Assembly: GCF_014650915.1 (NCBI RefSeq)
Contig: NZ_BMVW01000005.1
Coordinates: forward strand, 248,001-312,000
Direction of reading: 5' to 3'
Length of the DNA: 64,000 bases
From: Streptomyces poonensis
Lineage (GTDB): Bacteria > Actinomycetota > Actinomycetes > Streptomycetales > Streptomycetaceae
This document shows, one piece after another, positions 49,619-57,568 of this stretch. The position numbers and the translations under genes were made by a program. Position 1 is the first letter of the stretch. Every line of letters begins with the position of its first letter. The notes below the pieces were generated by a model, which saw nothing but the letters and a program-made list of their open reading frames with translations, did no database searches and was not told the origin of the DNA.

Positions 49619-50533
49619 ATGACGAACGACCGGCTGACGGTGGCGGTGCTCGGCCCAGGAGGTGTCGGCGGCCTCCTCGCGGCACTCCTCTCGCGCGCGG
49701 GGAACCGGGTGATCTGCCTGGCCGGCCCCGAGACGGCCCGTGCCCTGGACGACCACGGCCTCCGGGTGCGCAGCGGCCCCTTCGGCGACTTCACGGTCCG
49801 CGTCGAAACGGCGACGGAGCTGCGCGAACCCGTGGACGCGTGCCTGACGGCGGTGAAGCACACGACGCTCGACGCGGCCCTGACCCGCGTACCGGCGCGG
49901 GCCCTGGGCGACGACGGCCTCGTCGTACCGTTCCTGAACGGCGTCGAGCACCCGGAGCGGCTCCGGGCCGACTACGGCCCCGACCGGGTGGCACCCGCGG
50001 TCATCCGCGTCGAGTCGACCCGCGTGGCCCCCGGCGTGATCGAGCACGGCAGCCCCTTCGTGGAGGTCGACCTGACCGGCGACAGGCTGCCGACCGCACG
50101 CCGCACGTCCCTGGCGGCCCTGGCGGGAGCACTGGAACGGGCGGGCGTGAGCACCCGGACCCTGGACGGCGAACCGGCGGTGCTGTGGGCGAAGATGGCG
50201 TTCCTCGCCCCGCTCGCGCTGCTCACCACGCGGTACGGCCGCACGGTCGGCGACATCCGCACCCGCCACCGCGCCGAACTGACGGCCCTGGCCGAGGAGA
50301 TCGCGGCGGTGAGCCGGGCGTGCGGCGCCCCCGTGGACCCCGCCGAGGCCGTCCGCCGCTACGACGGCTTCCCGCCCGCCACGAAGACGTCCATGCAGCG
50401 CGACGCCGAGGCGGGCCGCCCGCTGGAGCTGGACGCGATCGGCGGCGCCGTGCTGCGCGCCGCCCAGCGCCACGGCGTACCGGTCCCGGTGGCGGACCGG
50501 CTGGTACGGGAACTGAGGGAGGCGGGTCACTGA
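49619..50533 (+). CDS. panE: 2-dehydropantoate 2-reductase (ketopantoate reductase)
   Basis: NADPH-dependent enzyme of 304 residues that reduces ketopantoate to pantoate for coenzyme A synthesis. The Rossmann loop VAVLGPGGVGGLLAALL is at the start, with the catalytic Lys in LTAVKHTTLDAAL and the second conserved Lys in PAVLWAKMAFLAPLAL; FPPATKTSMQRDAEAGRPLE, holding the Ser and Asp/Glu of the substrate pocket, is textbook PanE. Several PanE paralogues occur in Streptomyces, so this copy could be a specialised relative. GAGGGGAAGACC precedes the ATG. Confidence 0.88.
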   Translation: MTNDRLTVAVLGPGGVGGLLAALLSRAGNRVICLAGPETARALDDHGLRVRSGPFGDFTVRVETATELREPVDACLTAVKHTTLDAALTRVPARALGDDGLVVPFLNGVEHPERLRADYGPDRVAPAVIRVESTRVAPGVIEHGSPFVEVDLTGDRLPTARRTSLAALAGALERAGVSTRTLDGEPAVLWAKMAFLAPLALLTTRYGRTVGDIRTRHRAELTALAEEIAAVSRACGAPVDPAEAVRRYDGFPPATKTSMQRDAEAGRPLELDAIGGAVLRAAQRHGVPVPVADRLVRELREAGH

Positions 50534-50573
50534 CGTCGGCCGTCGGCGCGGACGTCTGGCGGAAGACTGTCGG

Positions 50574-50642
50574 GCTGCCTGCCGGGAGCCTGGTGAGCTG
50601 CCTGCCGGGAGCCTGGCGGGCTGCCTGCCGGGCTCCCGGCGG
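50574..50642 (+). repeat. Three tandem 23-bp repeats forming a terminator-like hairpin
   Basis: Units starting GCTGCCTGCCGGGAGCCTGG occur at 50574 and 50597, with a variant copy at 50620-50642 in which GAGCCTGG has become CTCCCGG. The change lets GCCGGGAGCC of a normal copy pair with GGCTCCCGGC of the third, giving a 10-bp stem about 40-100 bp after the panE stop. A tandem repeat has thus been turned into a terminator. Confidence 0.75.
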
Positions 50643-50725
50643 GTACGCGCCACGGGCCCGACGTGAGCCCGCCATGTAGCCGAAGGAAGTCGCATCAGAA
50701 AATCGAACAGGCGTAGCATTACCGC

Positions 50726-51082
50726 GTGGCTGAGACCTACGACTTCCCAAGTGATCTCCTGGCCGGGCAGGAGGAACTGCATCAGGTCCGGGCCGAGCTG
50801 CTGGCCCTGCTGCGGCGGCTCCCCTGGTCGGTCGAGCCGCTGGACGGCTTCCACGACGACAACGGCTGGCGCAAGGTGGAGCGCCCGGCCTCCCCGGGCT
50901 GGACCGCCGACGAACAGGCCGAGGTGGAGAAGCTGCGCCGGCGCGAACGGGAACTCGCGGTCTTCGTGACCTGCCACCGCTTCTGGGAGGAGGTCACCGG
51001 CCAGGACAAGGTCGACGCCCGGATGCGCCTGAAGCACGCCCACGAGCGGCCGGAGCCACCGGAGGCGGCGCGGGAGGACTAG
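50726..51082 (+). CDS. Conserved hydrophilic protein of unknown function (118 residues)
   Basis: Protein of 118 residues beginning AETYDFPSDLLAGQEELHQV, with two amphipathic helices and a conserved middle segment WSVEPLDGFHDDNGWRKVE. It has no signal or membrane helix. This looks like a common Streptomyces family without known function. TAGCAT (50714-50719) ends six bases before the GTG, suggesting a leaderless mRNA. Its last 4 bp overlap the convergent TetR gene. Confidence 0.8.
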   Translation: MAETYDFPSDLLAGQEELHQVRAELLALLRRLPWSVEPLDGFHDDNGWRKVERPASPGWTADEQAEVEKLRRRERELAVFVTCHRFWEEVTGQDKVDARMRLKHAHERPEPPEAARED

Positions 51083-51723
51083 CCCCCTGCCCCTCGCTCA
51101 GGACAGGCGGCAGACGGCCGCAGGAAGCGCTGGAGGATCAGACGCAGAGTGGAGCGCTGTTCGGCCGGATCGAAGGACGGGTCGGTGGCGGCGCTGGTGT
51201 AGAGCGCGGCGATGAGAGCCATGACCCAGGCCGCGGTGCCGTCCGGCTCCAGGCCGGGGTCGATCTGCCCTGCCGCGGCCGCGTTCCGCAGCAGAGTGCT
51301 GATGGTGGACCTCTCCTCGTCGTTGTCACGGCTCAGCAGCGCCTCGAGCTCGGGGTCGCGGTAGGCCTGGATCATCGCCTCCATGACCAGGGCCGGAACC
51401 AGCGGCTCGGCGGAGGGGGCGGCGAGAAGGTCGACGGTGTCCAGAAGGGCGGCCCACGGGTCGTCGGCGGCTCGGGCGGCGGCGAGACGCTCGGACTTGC
51501 CGACACCGCCGTCGTCGCGCTGGTCATCCTCGAAGACGGCATGGAAGATCGCGCGCTTGTTCGGGAAGTAGTGGAACAGGTTGCCCGCGCTCATACCGGC
51601 GGCCTTGCAGATCTCCGCCGTGGTGGTGCGCTCGAAGCCCTTGGCGGCGAAGATCTGGGCCGCGGCGTCGACGATGTGCCGGCGCCGCGCCCGGTGTCTG
51701 GCCGGGTCGACCGTCCTCACCAT
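51079..51723 (-). CDS. TetR-family transcriptional regulator
   Basis: Regulator of 214 residues. The HTH reads RTTTAEICKAAGMSAGNLFH, followed by YFPNKRAIFHAVFEDD. The C-terminal ligand domain is helical, with DPWAALLDTVDLL and ALVMEAMIQAYRDPELEALL. AAGGGG sits 5 nt before the ATG at 51723; in-frame codons upstream precede a non-conserved extension. A perfect 32-bp palindrome lies between it and a divergent membrane protein gene, so the two are almost certainly a regulator-target pair. The ligand is unknown. Confidence 0.92.
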   Translation of the reverse strand: MVRTVDPARHRARRRHIVDAAAQIFAAKGFERTTTAEICKAAGMSAGNLFHYFPNKRAIFHAVFEDDQRDDGGVGKSERLAAARAADDPWAALLDTVDLLAAPSAEPLVPALVMEAMIQAYRDPELEALLSRDNDEERSTISTLLRNAAAAGQIDPGLEPDGTAAWVMALIAALYTSAATDPSFDPAEQRSTLRLILQRFLRPSAACPERGAGG

Positions 51724-51769
51724 CGCGGCCCCTTCTGCTCGACTCCCGGACGTGCGCATACTAGGCGAC

Positions 51770-51801
51770 CAATAATAGACCGAGCACTCGGTCTATTATT
51801 G
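51770..51801. promoter_or_regulatory. Perfect TetR operator palindrome
   Basis: CAATAATAGACCGAG (51770-51784) and CTCGGTCTATTATTG (51787-51801) are perfect 15-bp arms around a CA centre. The inner ACCGAG/CTCGGT is typical of TetR operators, and the AT-rich arms hold TAATAG-like -10 elements on both strands, so a bound repressor would silence both divergent genes. Confidence 0.85.
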
Positions 51802-51834
51802 TGGCAACGTCAGGAGACGAGGGGGATCGTGACC

Positions 51835-52566
51835 ATGACCACGAGCATGCGCAAGGCGCGCGGGCAAGGCCCACAGAGCCACCGGGTCACCGTGCTCAGC
51901 CAGTCCACCTGGACCACTCTGGGTATCTATGCCGGATTCGTACTGGCGGGGGCGGGTCTCGGCTGGCTCGTCAGCCCCCTCGCCCACTGGCTGGTCACAC
52001 TGCCGTGGGCACCGCTGCAGGGACCGGCCGAGCTCCTCGCGTCGCTCCCCGCCGCGGTACCGGCCACCGCGGGTTCGGCGGCCGGGCTGGTCCTCGGACT
52101 CGTCGCCCAGCACGAGCAGTTGGCGATCCGTCTGTCGGACGACCGGGTCGTCCTCACGAGCAAAGGCCGGGAGCGGACGTTCTCGCACGACGCCGTCGCC
52201 ACGGTGTTCCGGGACGGCGGCCGGCTCGTCCTGCTCGGCCACGACGGCGGCGAGCTCACCCGGCAGGAATGCGACCTGAACGCCGACCGCGTCGCCGACG
52301 CCTTCACCGGCCACGGCTACGCGTGGGCGGACACCGACCCGCACAAGGACGAGTTCCGCCGCTGGGTCCCGGCCACTCCCGGACTCCCCGAGGGCGCCGA
52401 CGCCCTCCTCACGGCCCGCCAGAAATCACTGGAGAAGAACGGCGCCTCCGACGAGGATGTCCGGGAACTGCGCGAGGAACTGGCCCGTCTCGGCGTCGTG
52501 GTGAGGGACGAGAAACGACGCCAGTACTGGAGAACCTTCCGGCGGTCGGACCCGATCGCGGAATGA
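51835..52566 (+). CDS. Two-helix membrane protein (YqeB-like), target of the divergent TetR
   Basis: Protein of 243 residues: two hydrophobic helices (TLGIYAGFVLAGAGLGWLVS and AAVPATAGSAAGLVLGLVAQ) enclose a loop with TLPWAPLQGPAELLAS, and a cytosolic C-terminal domain of about 150 residues starts EQLAIRLSDDRVVLTSKG, a PH-like beta pattern. The layout resembles Bacillus YqeB, whose role is unknown. GTG at 51829 is another possible start. The palindromic operator ends 33 bp before the ATG. A 74-residue membrane protein follows and may be co-transcribed. Confidence 0.82.
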   Translation: MTTSMRKARGQGPQSHRVTVLSQSTWTTLGIYAGFVLAGAGLGWLVSPLAHWLVTLPWAPLQGPAELLASLPAAVPATAGSAAGLVLGLVAQHEQLAIRLSDDRVVLTSKGRERTFSHDAVATVFRDGGRLVLLGHDGGELTRQECDLNADRVADAFTGHGYAWADTDPHKDEFRRWVPATPGLPEGADALLTARQKSLEKNGASDEDVRELREELARLGVVVRDEKRRQYWRTFRRSDPIAE

Positions 52567-52644
52567 ACCCCCGGTGGAGGGACGCCCGGCCTTCGGCAGG
52601 GACACTCGGCCTTCGGCGGCGACACGACAGGAGATGCCCGGTTC

Positions 52645-52869
52645 ATGAGCCCCGGATCACGTCGCGCGGCCGGCGCGGCGAGCGCGCTGGTCGGCCTCAC
52701 TGTGGCGGTCTGGCTGGCCCTCGGCCCGCCAGCGGACTGGGAGGGCGGTATGAGGTGGTTACGTCACGGCTTGGCGTTGGCGTCCCTGGGAGTCATCGTC
52801 CTCGCCTCCCGCTCGATGTTCCCCGACACCCGGAAGGGCACGGAGGAGGACCGGCCAGGACGAGTGTGA
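52645..52869 (+). CDS. Small two-helix membrane protein (74 residues)
   Basis: Very small protein with two hydrophobic helices (ASALVGLTVAVWLALG and LRHGLALASLGVIVLAS) and charged ends. It lies 78 bp after the YqeB-like gene in the same direction and could share its TetR-controlled transcript. GGAG is 11 nt before the ATG. The intervening DNA has a GGCCTTCGGC duplication (52588-52616). It converges with the cold-shock gene, 3 bp away. Function unknown. Confidence 0.65.
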   Translation: MSPGSRRAAGAASALVGLTVAVWLALGPPADWEGGMRWLRHGLALASLGVIVLASRSMFPDTRKGTEEDRPGRV

Positions 52870-52872
52870 AGG

Positions 52873-53097
52873 TCAGGCAGGCCGGGGCACGATGCTCACC
52901 GCGCGGTAGTCGTACCCGTCCTGTTCGAAGCCGGGAGCTTCCCAGGTGAGGTCCACCCGCTGCCCGGGAGACAGTGTGCGGAACCCGGCTGCCTGGATGT
53001 CGGAGTAGTGGCCGAAGCAACCGCCGGGAGTCTCGGGGGAGTCGAGCACACCCCACCCCTCTTCGTCGCTCCACTCACGGACAGTCGCAGTCACCAT
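52873..53097 (-). CDS. Cold-shock-domain protein (divergent)
   Basis: Protein of 74 residues with a cold-shock-type OB fold: TATVREWSDEEGWGVLDSPE matches the N-terminal RNP1 region of Csp proteins (G-x-G-F-I replaced by GWGVL), then CFGHYSDIQAAGFRTL and GQRVDLTWEAPG for strands 3-4. It lacks the strict KGFGFI motif of general CspA, so it is a side-branch member, perhaps with altered nucleic-acid binding. The ATG is 132 bp from the divergent membrane protein. Confidence 0.85.
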   Translation of the reverse strand: MVTATVREWSDEEGWGVLDSPETPGGCFGHYSDIQAAGFRTLSPGQRVDLTWEAPGFEQDGYDYRAVSIVPRPA

Positions 53098-53229
53098 GAC
53101 CGAAGCCTACGGCCTACAAGCCCCGTCCCCTCCGACGCGTCCTCGGTACCTCGGCCCGGTCCAAGTACTCGGACGGAACTGAGTACGTGCACGCTGGTCG
53201 GCCACGAGGCGATCAGAAACGCTTGTGCC

Positions 53230-53640
53230 ATGGAACGACGACCGCTGAGACCGGTTCCCGAACTGTTGACGGCCCTCGCGCTGGCCGGGGTGACACTGGC
53301 GGCATGGGCCGCCTGGCTGGGCTGGGACCAGCACCGTGACGTGCACAGTGACGGCACGACGACCGGCCCGTACGAGGCGTGGCAGGTGATCGGACTGGTG
53401 CTGACCCTGCTGGCGCCGTTGTACTGGGCGGTGTCGCGGCGCTACGTCGCGGGCGCCGTGGCCGGCATCCCGGTCGGCCTGACCGTTGCCGCCTATGCCG
53501 ACTGGTCGGACGACTCCAGCGGCCTCTTCATGGTCGGCGTGGGGATGGTCATGGTGGGAAGCCTCGCCGCGACCGCCGTCGTCTCCGCCGTGATCGCCGC
53601 TGTGGGACGAGCAGGTCCCCCGGCAGCCGCCGCCGGGTAG
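53230..53640 (+). CDS. Four-helix membrane protein of unknown function
   Basis: Protein of 136 residues with four hydrophobic helices, starting ELLTALALAGVTLAAWAAWLG; the loop after helix 1 is charged (DQHRDVHSDGTTTG). I do not recognise the family. No good Shine-Dalgarno is seen before the ATG, and the gene may be shorter or longer. It is followed by a terminator with a T tract. Confidence 0.65.
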   Translation: MERRPLRPVPELLTALALAGVTLAAWAAWLGWDQHRDVHSDGTTTGPYEAWQVIGLVLTLLAPLYWAVSRRYVAGAVAGIPVGLTVAAYADWSDDSSGLFMVGVGMVMVGSLAATAVVSAVIAAVGRAGPPAAAAG

Positions 53641-53698
53641 GAGGTCGTGATCACTCGCCCTCCGGCCGCGGAAGCACCGGGCCCGGCTGCCGAAGACC

Positions 53699-53743
53699 AA
53701 GGCCCAGGTCTCCGGGTTCTCACCCGCTGACCTGGGCCTTTTT
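53699..53743. terminator. Intrinsic terminator with T tract
   Basis: AAGGCCCAGGTC (53699-53710) pairs with GACCTGGGCCTT (53729-53740), and the stem runs into TTTTT (53739-53743) on the plus strand. A smaller CGGGT/ACCCG stem lies in the loop. It ends the membrane protein transcript and, on the other strand, the tRNA transcript. Confidence 0.85.
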
Positions 53744-53757
53744 CGTGTCCTTCGGAC

Positions 53758-53832
<75 letters not shown>

Positions 53833-54087
53833 AGAACGAGTCGACAGCCTACATTGCCCGAGGGTGTGTCCTGCAAACCTGTGCCGTAAGCACCGCGCGG
53901 CGGGGTGGGGGCGGGGGATAACCCCACCTCCGATCCGGGAGCGGGCCGGATCCCTCTGGACCCGGCCGGTCCGTAACGTCGAGTGCGTCGAAGCGGAACT
54001 CGTCACAGGTTCCTCGATCTCACAGACCAGCGGTTCAGCGGTGCAACCGTTCAACAGTCGCGGTGCGACGGTTCAGGGGGAGATTTC

Positions 54088-54906
54088 ATGGCTCGTACAG
54101 TGCGTGCCCGGGCGGTCGCCGTCGCCGGAGTCGTCGCGGTGCTCATGGGGAGCGTCGCCGCGTGCGGTGCCGACGCCTCGGACGACAGTGCGCCGGAGCA
54201 GCGGTCCTTCGCCCTCCAGGGCCGCACCCTCACCGTCGACTCCGACGACTCCGCGCTGGAGCTGGTCCCCGCCGATGTGGACGAGGTGAAGGTGACCCGG
54301 TGGTTCGAGGGGCGTGTCGTCCTGGGCGGTGATCCCGAGGTCAGCTGGGAGATGGCGGACGACCGGCTCGAACTGCGTCTGAGGTGTTCGGGACTGGTCG
54401 CCGACTGTGCGGCCAGGCACCGTATCGAGGTGCCCCGTGGCGTCGCCGTCACCGTGCGGGACGGGGACGGGAGCGTGACCGCCAAGGGGTTCGAGGAGGC
54501 ACTGAACATTCGTACCGGGGACGGGTCGGTGCGGGTCTCGGACAGCAGCGGGCCGCTGGAGGTGCGTACGGGGGACGGGTCCGTGCGCGTCTCGGACAGC
54601 AGCGGGTCACTGGAGATGCACTCCGGGGACGGTTCCGTGCGCGCGGAGGGAATCGAGGCACGCAGCGTCAGGGCCAGTACGGAGGACGGGTCCGTCAGGA
54701 TCGAGCTCGGGGTCGTGCCGGACGTGGTGGAGGCACGCAGCGGCGACGGCTCCATAGATGTCGGGCTGCCGCGTGACACGTACCGGGTGACGACCGAGAG
54801 CGCCGACGGCTCCGTCGACGTTTCCGTGCCCCGCGACGAGTCCAGCGACCACGTGGTCACCGCCCGGACGCAGGACGGCTCGGTCAGGGTGCGCACGGCG
54901 AACTGA
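54088..54906 (+). CDS. DUF4097 beta-repeat lipoprotein
   Basis: Exported lipoprotein of 272 residues: signal with lipobox GSVAAC, then a beta-solenoid of short repeats. The unit is about 15-17 residues with DGSV at its turn: RDGDGSVTAKGFEEALNI, RTGDGSVRVSDSSGPLEV and more, about eight in all. This is the DUF4097 family of putative adhesin or scaffold proteins found beside envelope stress systems. GGGGGAG sits 7 nt before the ATG. Direct repeats GCGGTGC and CGGTTCA occur just upstream (about 54030-54080). Confidence 0.88.
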   Translation: MARTVRARAVAVAGVVAVLMGSVAACGADASDDSAPEQRSFALQGRTLTVDSDDSALELVPADVDEVKVTRWFEGRVVLGGDPEVSWEMADDRLELRLRCSGLVADCAARHRIEVPRGVAVTVRDGDGSVTAKGFEEALNIRTGDGSVRVSDSSGPLEVRTGDGSVRVSDSSGSLEMHSGDGSVRAEGIEARSVRASTEDGSVRIELGVVPDVVEARSGDGSIDVGLPRDTYRVTTESADGSVDVSVPRDESSDHVVTARTQDGSVRVRTAN

Positions 54907-54980
54907 ACGGCCCGTGTTTTCGTCTTTGCCGGGTGGGAGAATGACATCGGGCAGGGCGGATCACAGCACGGGAGAGGGAT

Positions 54981-56486
54981 GTGACGGCGACACCTTCACA
55001 GCCGTACACGCCGTTCGCGCCGAGCGCGCGCCACAAGTCCAGCGGTATCCGTTTCCGCAGCAACCGGTCCGGTGGCGCCCGTGCCGCCAGTGACCGTTCC
55101 GGCAGCCCCGGTTCCAGCAGCCCCCGTCCCAGCAGCGCCCGTTCCAGCAGCGCCCGTTCCAGCAGCGCCCGTGATCTGCTGTTCCTTGCCGCCGCCGTGC
55201 CCGCCCTCGCCGTCCTCGCCCTGCCCGCGGCCTTCACGGGCGGCGGGACCCGGCGGTGGTTCGGGGGGCGGGCCGAGAACCAGCGGGCCGAGGCACAGGC
55301 CGCGAAGGACGCCGCCGCGGCCGCGTTCTACGAGCTCGACACCGCCCAGCGCGATCTGCGGATCTCCATAGAGACGATCACCGCCGTCGACGACTCCCCC
55401 GACGCCCGCCGCGCGGTCTCCGGCTTCGAGGCGCTGGGGCGGCGGATCGACGAGGCCAGCCGCCGCTACATCGACGCCGTCGACGCCCACGACCTGGACC
55501 GGGACGGCCTGGAGGCCTCCGCCGCCGCGCGCGCCCGGACCGAGCTGACCGCCGCGAAGGACGAGCTCGGGCGGGTGAAGGAGGAGCTGGACCGTTTCGC
55601 CGCAGGGCTCGGGCCGCTCCTCGGCAAGGCCGAGACCCAGCTGGCCCGGCTCGCCCCGGCCGTCGAGCGGGCCCGCCAGGCCCTCCTCGCCGCCACCGAC
55701 GCCCTGGACTCCGTACGGGGCTCGGGGCTCAAGGCCGACGACCTCGCCGCCCGGCTCGCCGCCCTCGCCCCCGAGCTGACCAAGCTCAACCAGGGCGCCG
55801 GACAGCACGGCGTGCCGCAGACCCTGGAGCGGGCCGACCGCGTCGTACGGGAGGCCGAGGCCGTGCGTGCGGAGGCCGAGCGGCTGCCGGAGCGGGCCGC
55901 GGAGATCGACCGCCGGCTGGTGTCGCTGCGCACCCGGGCGCAGGCCCTGACCACCCGGTCCGAACAGGTGGAGCCGGTACTGAGCGAACTGCGCCGGCGC
56001 TTCGCCGCCGCGTGCTGGCAGGACCTGCAGAACGTGCCGGAGCAAGCGGCGCGGAGCGTACGGCAGGCCGAGGGGAAGCTCCGGGAAGCGCGGGCCGCGC
56101 GGGACGAGCAGCGCTGGCCGGACGCGACCGCCCTGCTGTCGACGGTACGGGCGCTGCTGAACTCCACGGACGAGGCCGTCTCCGCGGCGGGCGACCGGCT
56201 GCGGCGGCTGAACGCCGTACAGAAGGACCCGCAGCGGGAGATCGAGCGCACCCGGTTCGCGATCCGCGACGCCCAGCGGCTGGCCATGACGGGCCGTGCC
56301 ACTCCCGATCCGCGGCACGCCCGCCCGCTCGACGACTCCGTCGCCCGGCTGGAGCGCGCGATCACCACACTGCAGGGGCGGCACCCGGACTACTGGCACT
56401 TCCTGACGGAGACGGAGGCGGTGCGGACGACCGTGGCGCGGGTCGTGACCCGGATCCGCGAGGACCGGGGCTCCGGGGCCTCCTGA
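54981..56486 (+). CDS. Membrane-anchored coiled-coil protein
   Basis: Protein of 501 residues: a basic, Ser-rich cytosolic N-terminus with tandem SSSAR units (about residues 45-65), one membrane helix (LLFLAAAVPALAVLALPAAF), and about 380 residues of charged heptad-like helices outside, such as TELTAAKDELGRVKEELDRF and RADRVVREAEAVRAEAERL. This fits a TPM-associated or cell-envelope coiled-coil family of actinomycetes with no clear role. GGAGAGGGAT precedes the GTG start. It lies 74 bp after the DUF4097 gene, so one transcript is possible. Confidence 0.82.
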   Translation: MTATPSQPYTPFAPSARHKSSGIRFRSNRSGGARAASDRSGSPGSSSPRPSSARSSSARSSSARDLLFLAAAVPALAVLALPAAFTGGGTRRWFGGRAENQRAEAQAAKDAAAAAFYELDTAQRDLRISIETITAVDDSPDARRAVSGFEALGRRIDEASRRYIDAVDAHDLDRDGLEASAAARARTELTAAKDELGRVKEELDRFAAGLGPLLGKAETQLARLAPAVERARQALLAATDALDSVRGSGLKADDLAARLAALAPELTKLNQGAGQHGVPQTLERADRVVREAEAVRAEAERLPERAAEIDRRLVSLRTRAQALTTRSEQVEPVLSELRRRFAAACWQDLQNVPEQAARSVRQAEGKLREARAARDEQRWPDATALLSTVRALLNSTDEAVSAAGDRLRRLNAVQKDPQREIERTRFAIRDAQRLAMTGRATPDPRHARPLDDSVARLERAITTLQGRHPDYWHFLTETEAVRTTVARVVTRIREDRGSGAS

Positions 56487-56515
56487 GCCCCGATGAGGCC
56501 CGCTAACCTGTGCGC

Positions 56516-56746
56516 ATGCCTCGCTATGAGTACCGTTGCCGGACCTGCGGCGACACCTTCGAACTGAGCCGTCCCATGGCGGAGTCCGCCGCGCCCGCGG
56601 ACTGCCCCTCCGGTCACACCGACACGGTGAAGCTCCTGTCGACGGTGGCGGTGGGCGGATCGGCGTCGGGTCCGGCCGCCGCGTCCCGTCCGGCCGGTGG
56701 TGGCGGCGGCGGTGGCGGTTGTTGTGGTGGGGGCTGCTGCGGCTGA
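56516..56746 (+). CDS. FmdB-family zinc-ribbon regulator-like protein
   Basis: Protein of 76 residues: the N-terminal half is an FmdB-type zinc ribbon, PRYEYRCRTCGDTFELSRPM with ADCPSGHTD as the second metal pair. The C-terminal half is Ser/Ala/Gly rich and ends GGGGGGGGCCGGGCCG, a Cys-rich tail usual for actinomycete members and possibly metal-binding. TAACCT (56504-56509) ends six bases before the ATG, suggesting a leaderless mRNA; GTG at 56510 is a less likely start. Confidence 0.88.
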   Translation: MPRYEYRCRTCGDTFELSRPMAESAAPADCPSGHTDTVKLLSTVAVGGSASGPAAASRPAGGGGGGGGCCGGGCCG

Positions 56747-56856
56747 GGGCGAGCCGGAACGACCGGGACGAGCCGAGCGGGCCGGAGCGAGCCGCGGTGA
56801 ACCGAGCGAGCTGAATCCTCAGCTCCCCTTCAGCTTCGCGTTCCTACCGTGGCCCC

Positions 56857-57537
56857 ATGACAGTCATGGCGGCGGAGGCCGGCCCCGCACCTCAGTGGAT
56901 CAACAGCCTCATGGACACGCTCGGCGCGCCCGGCGCCGGGCTGGCCATCGCGCTGGAGAACCTGTTCCCGCCCCTGCCCAGCGAGGTCATCCTGCCGCTC
57001 GCCGGGTTCGCGGCGAGCACCGGGCAGATGAACCTGCTCGCCGCCCTCCTGTGGACCACCGCCGGCTCGGTCGTCGGTGCCGTGGCGCTCTACGGTCTCG
57101 GTGCGCTCCTCGGCCGTGACCGCCTCGTCGCCGTCGCCGCCCGCCTCCCCCTCGTGAAGGTCGCCGACATCGAGAAGACGGAGGCGTGGTTCCTCAAGCA
57201 CGGCACCAAGGCGGTCTTCTTCGGCCGGATGATCCCGATCTTCCGCAGCCTGATCTCCGTGCCGGCCGGTGTCGAGCGCATGCCGCTGCCCGTGTTCACC
57301 CTCCTCACCACGCTCGGCAGCGCGATCTGGAACACGATCTTCGTCCTCGCCGGCTATCTCCTCGGCGAGAACTGGGCGGAGGTGTCGTCGGTCGTCTCCG
57401 CCTACTCGAAGGTCGTGCTGGTCGGCGCCGTCCTGGCGGTGCTGGCCTTCGTGGCCGTGCGGGTGTTCAAGAAGGGGCCCGGCTCGCGCCGCCGTGACGG
57501 GAGCGACACGACCGCCACCCCTGCCGGCAGGCCCTGA
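56857..57537 (+). CDS. DedA/VTT-family membrane protein
   Basis: Membrane protein of 226 residues in the DedA family. Re-entrant loops are seen in ENLFPPLPSEVILPLAGFAA (with the conserved Glu and Pro) and FFGRMIPIFRSLISVPAGVE (with the conserved Arg residues), closer to standard DedA than the paralogue at 48698. Members help keep membrane potential and flip undecaprenyl phosphate or phosphatidylethanolamine. TACCGT (56845-56850) ends six bases before the ATG, so a leaderless mRNA is likely. It is convergent with the Ter-cluster HAD gene. Confidence 0.9.
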   Translation: MTVMAAEAGPAPQWINSLMDTLGAPGAGLAIALENLFPPLPSEVILPLAGFAASTGQMNLLAALLWTTAGSVVGAVALYGLGALLGRDRLVAVAARLPLVKVADIEKTEAWFLKHGTKAVFFGRMIPIFRSLISVPAGVERMPLPVFTLLTTLGSAIWNTIFVLAGYLLGENWAEVSSVVSAYSKVVLVGAVLAVLAFVAVRVFKKGPGSRRRDGSDTTATPAGRP

Positions 57538-57568
57538 CGCCACCCCCTGCCGGCAGGCCCTGACACCC

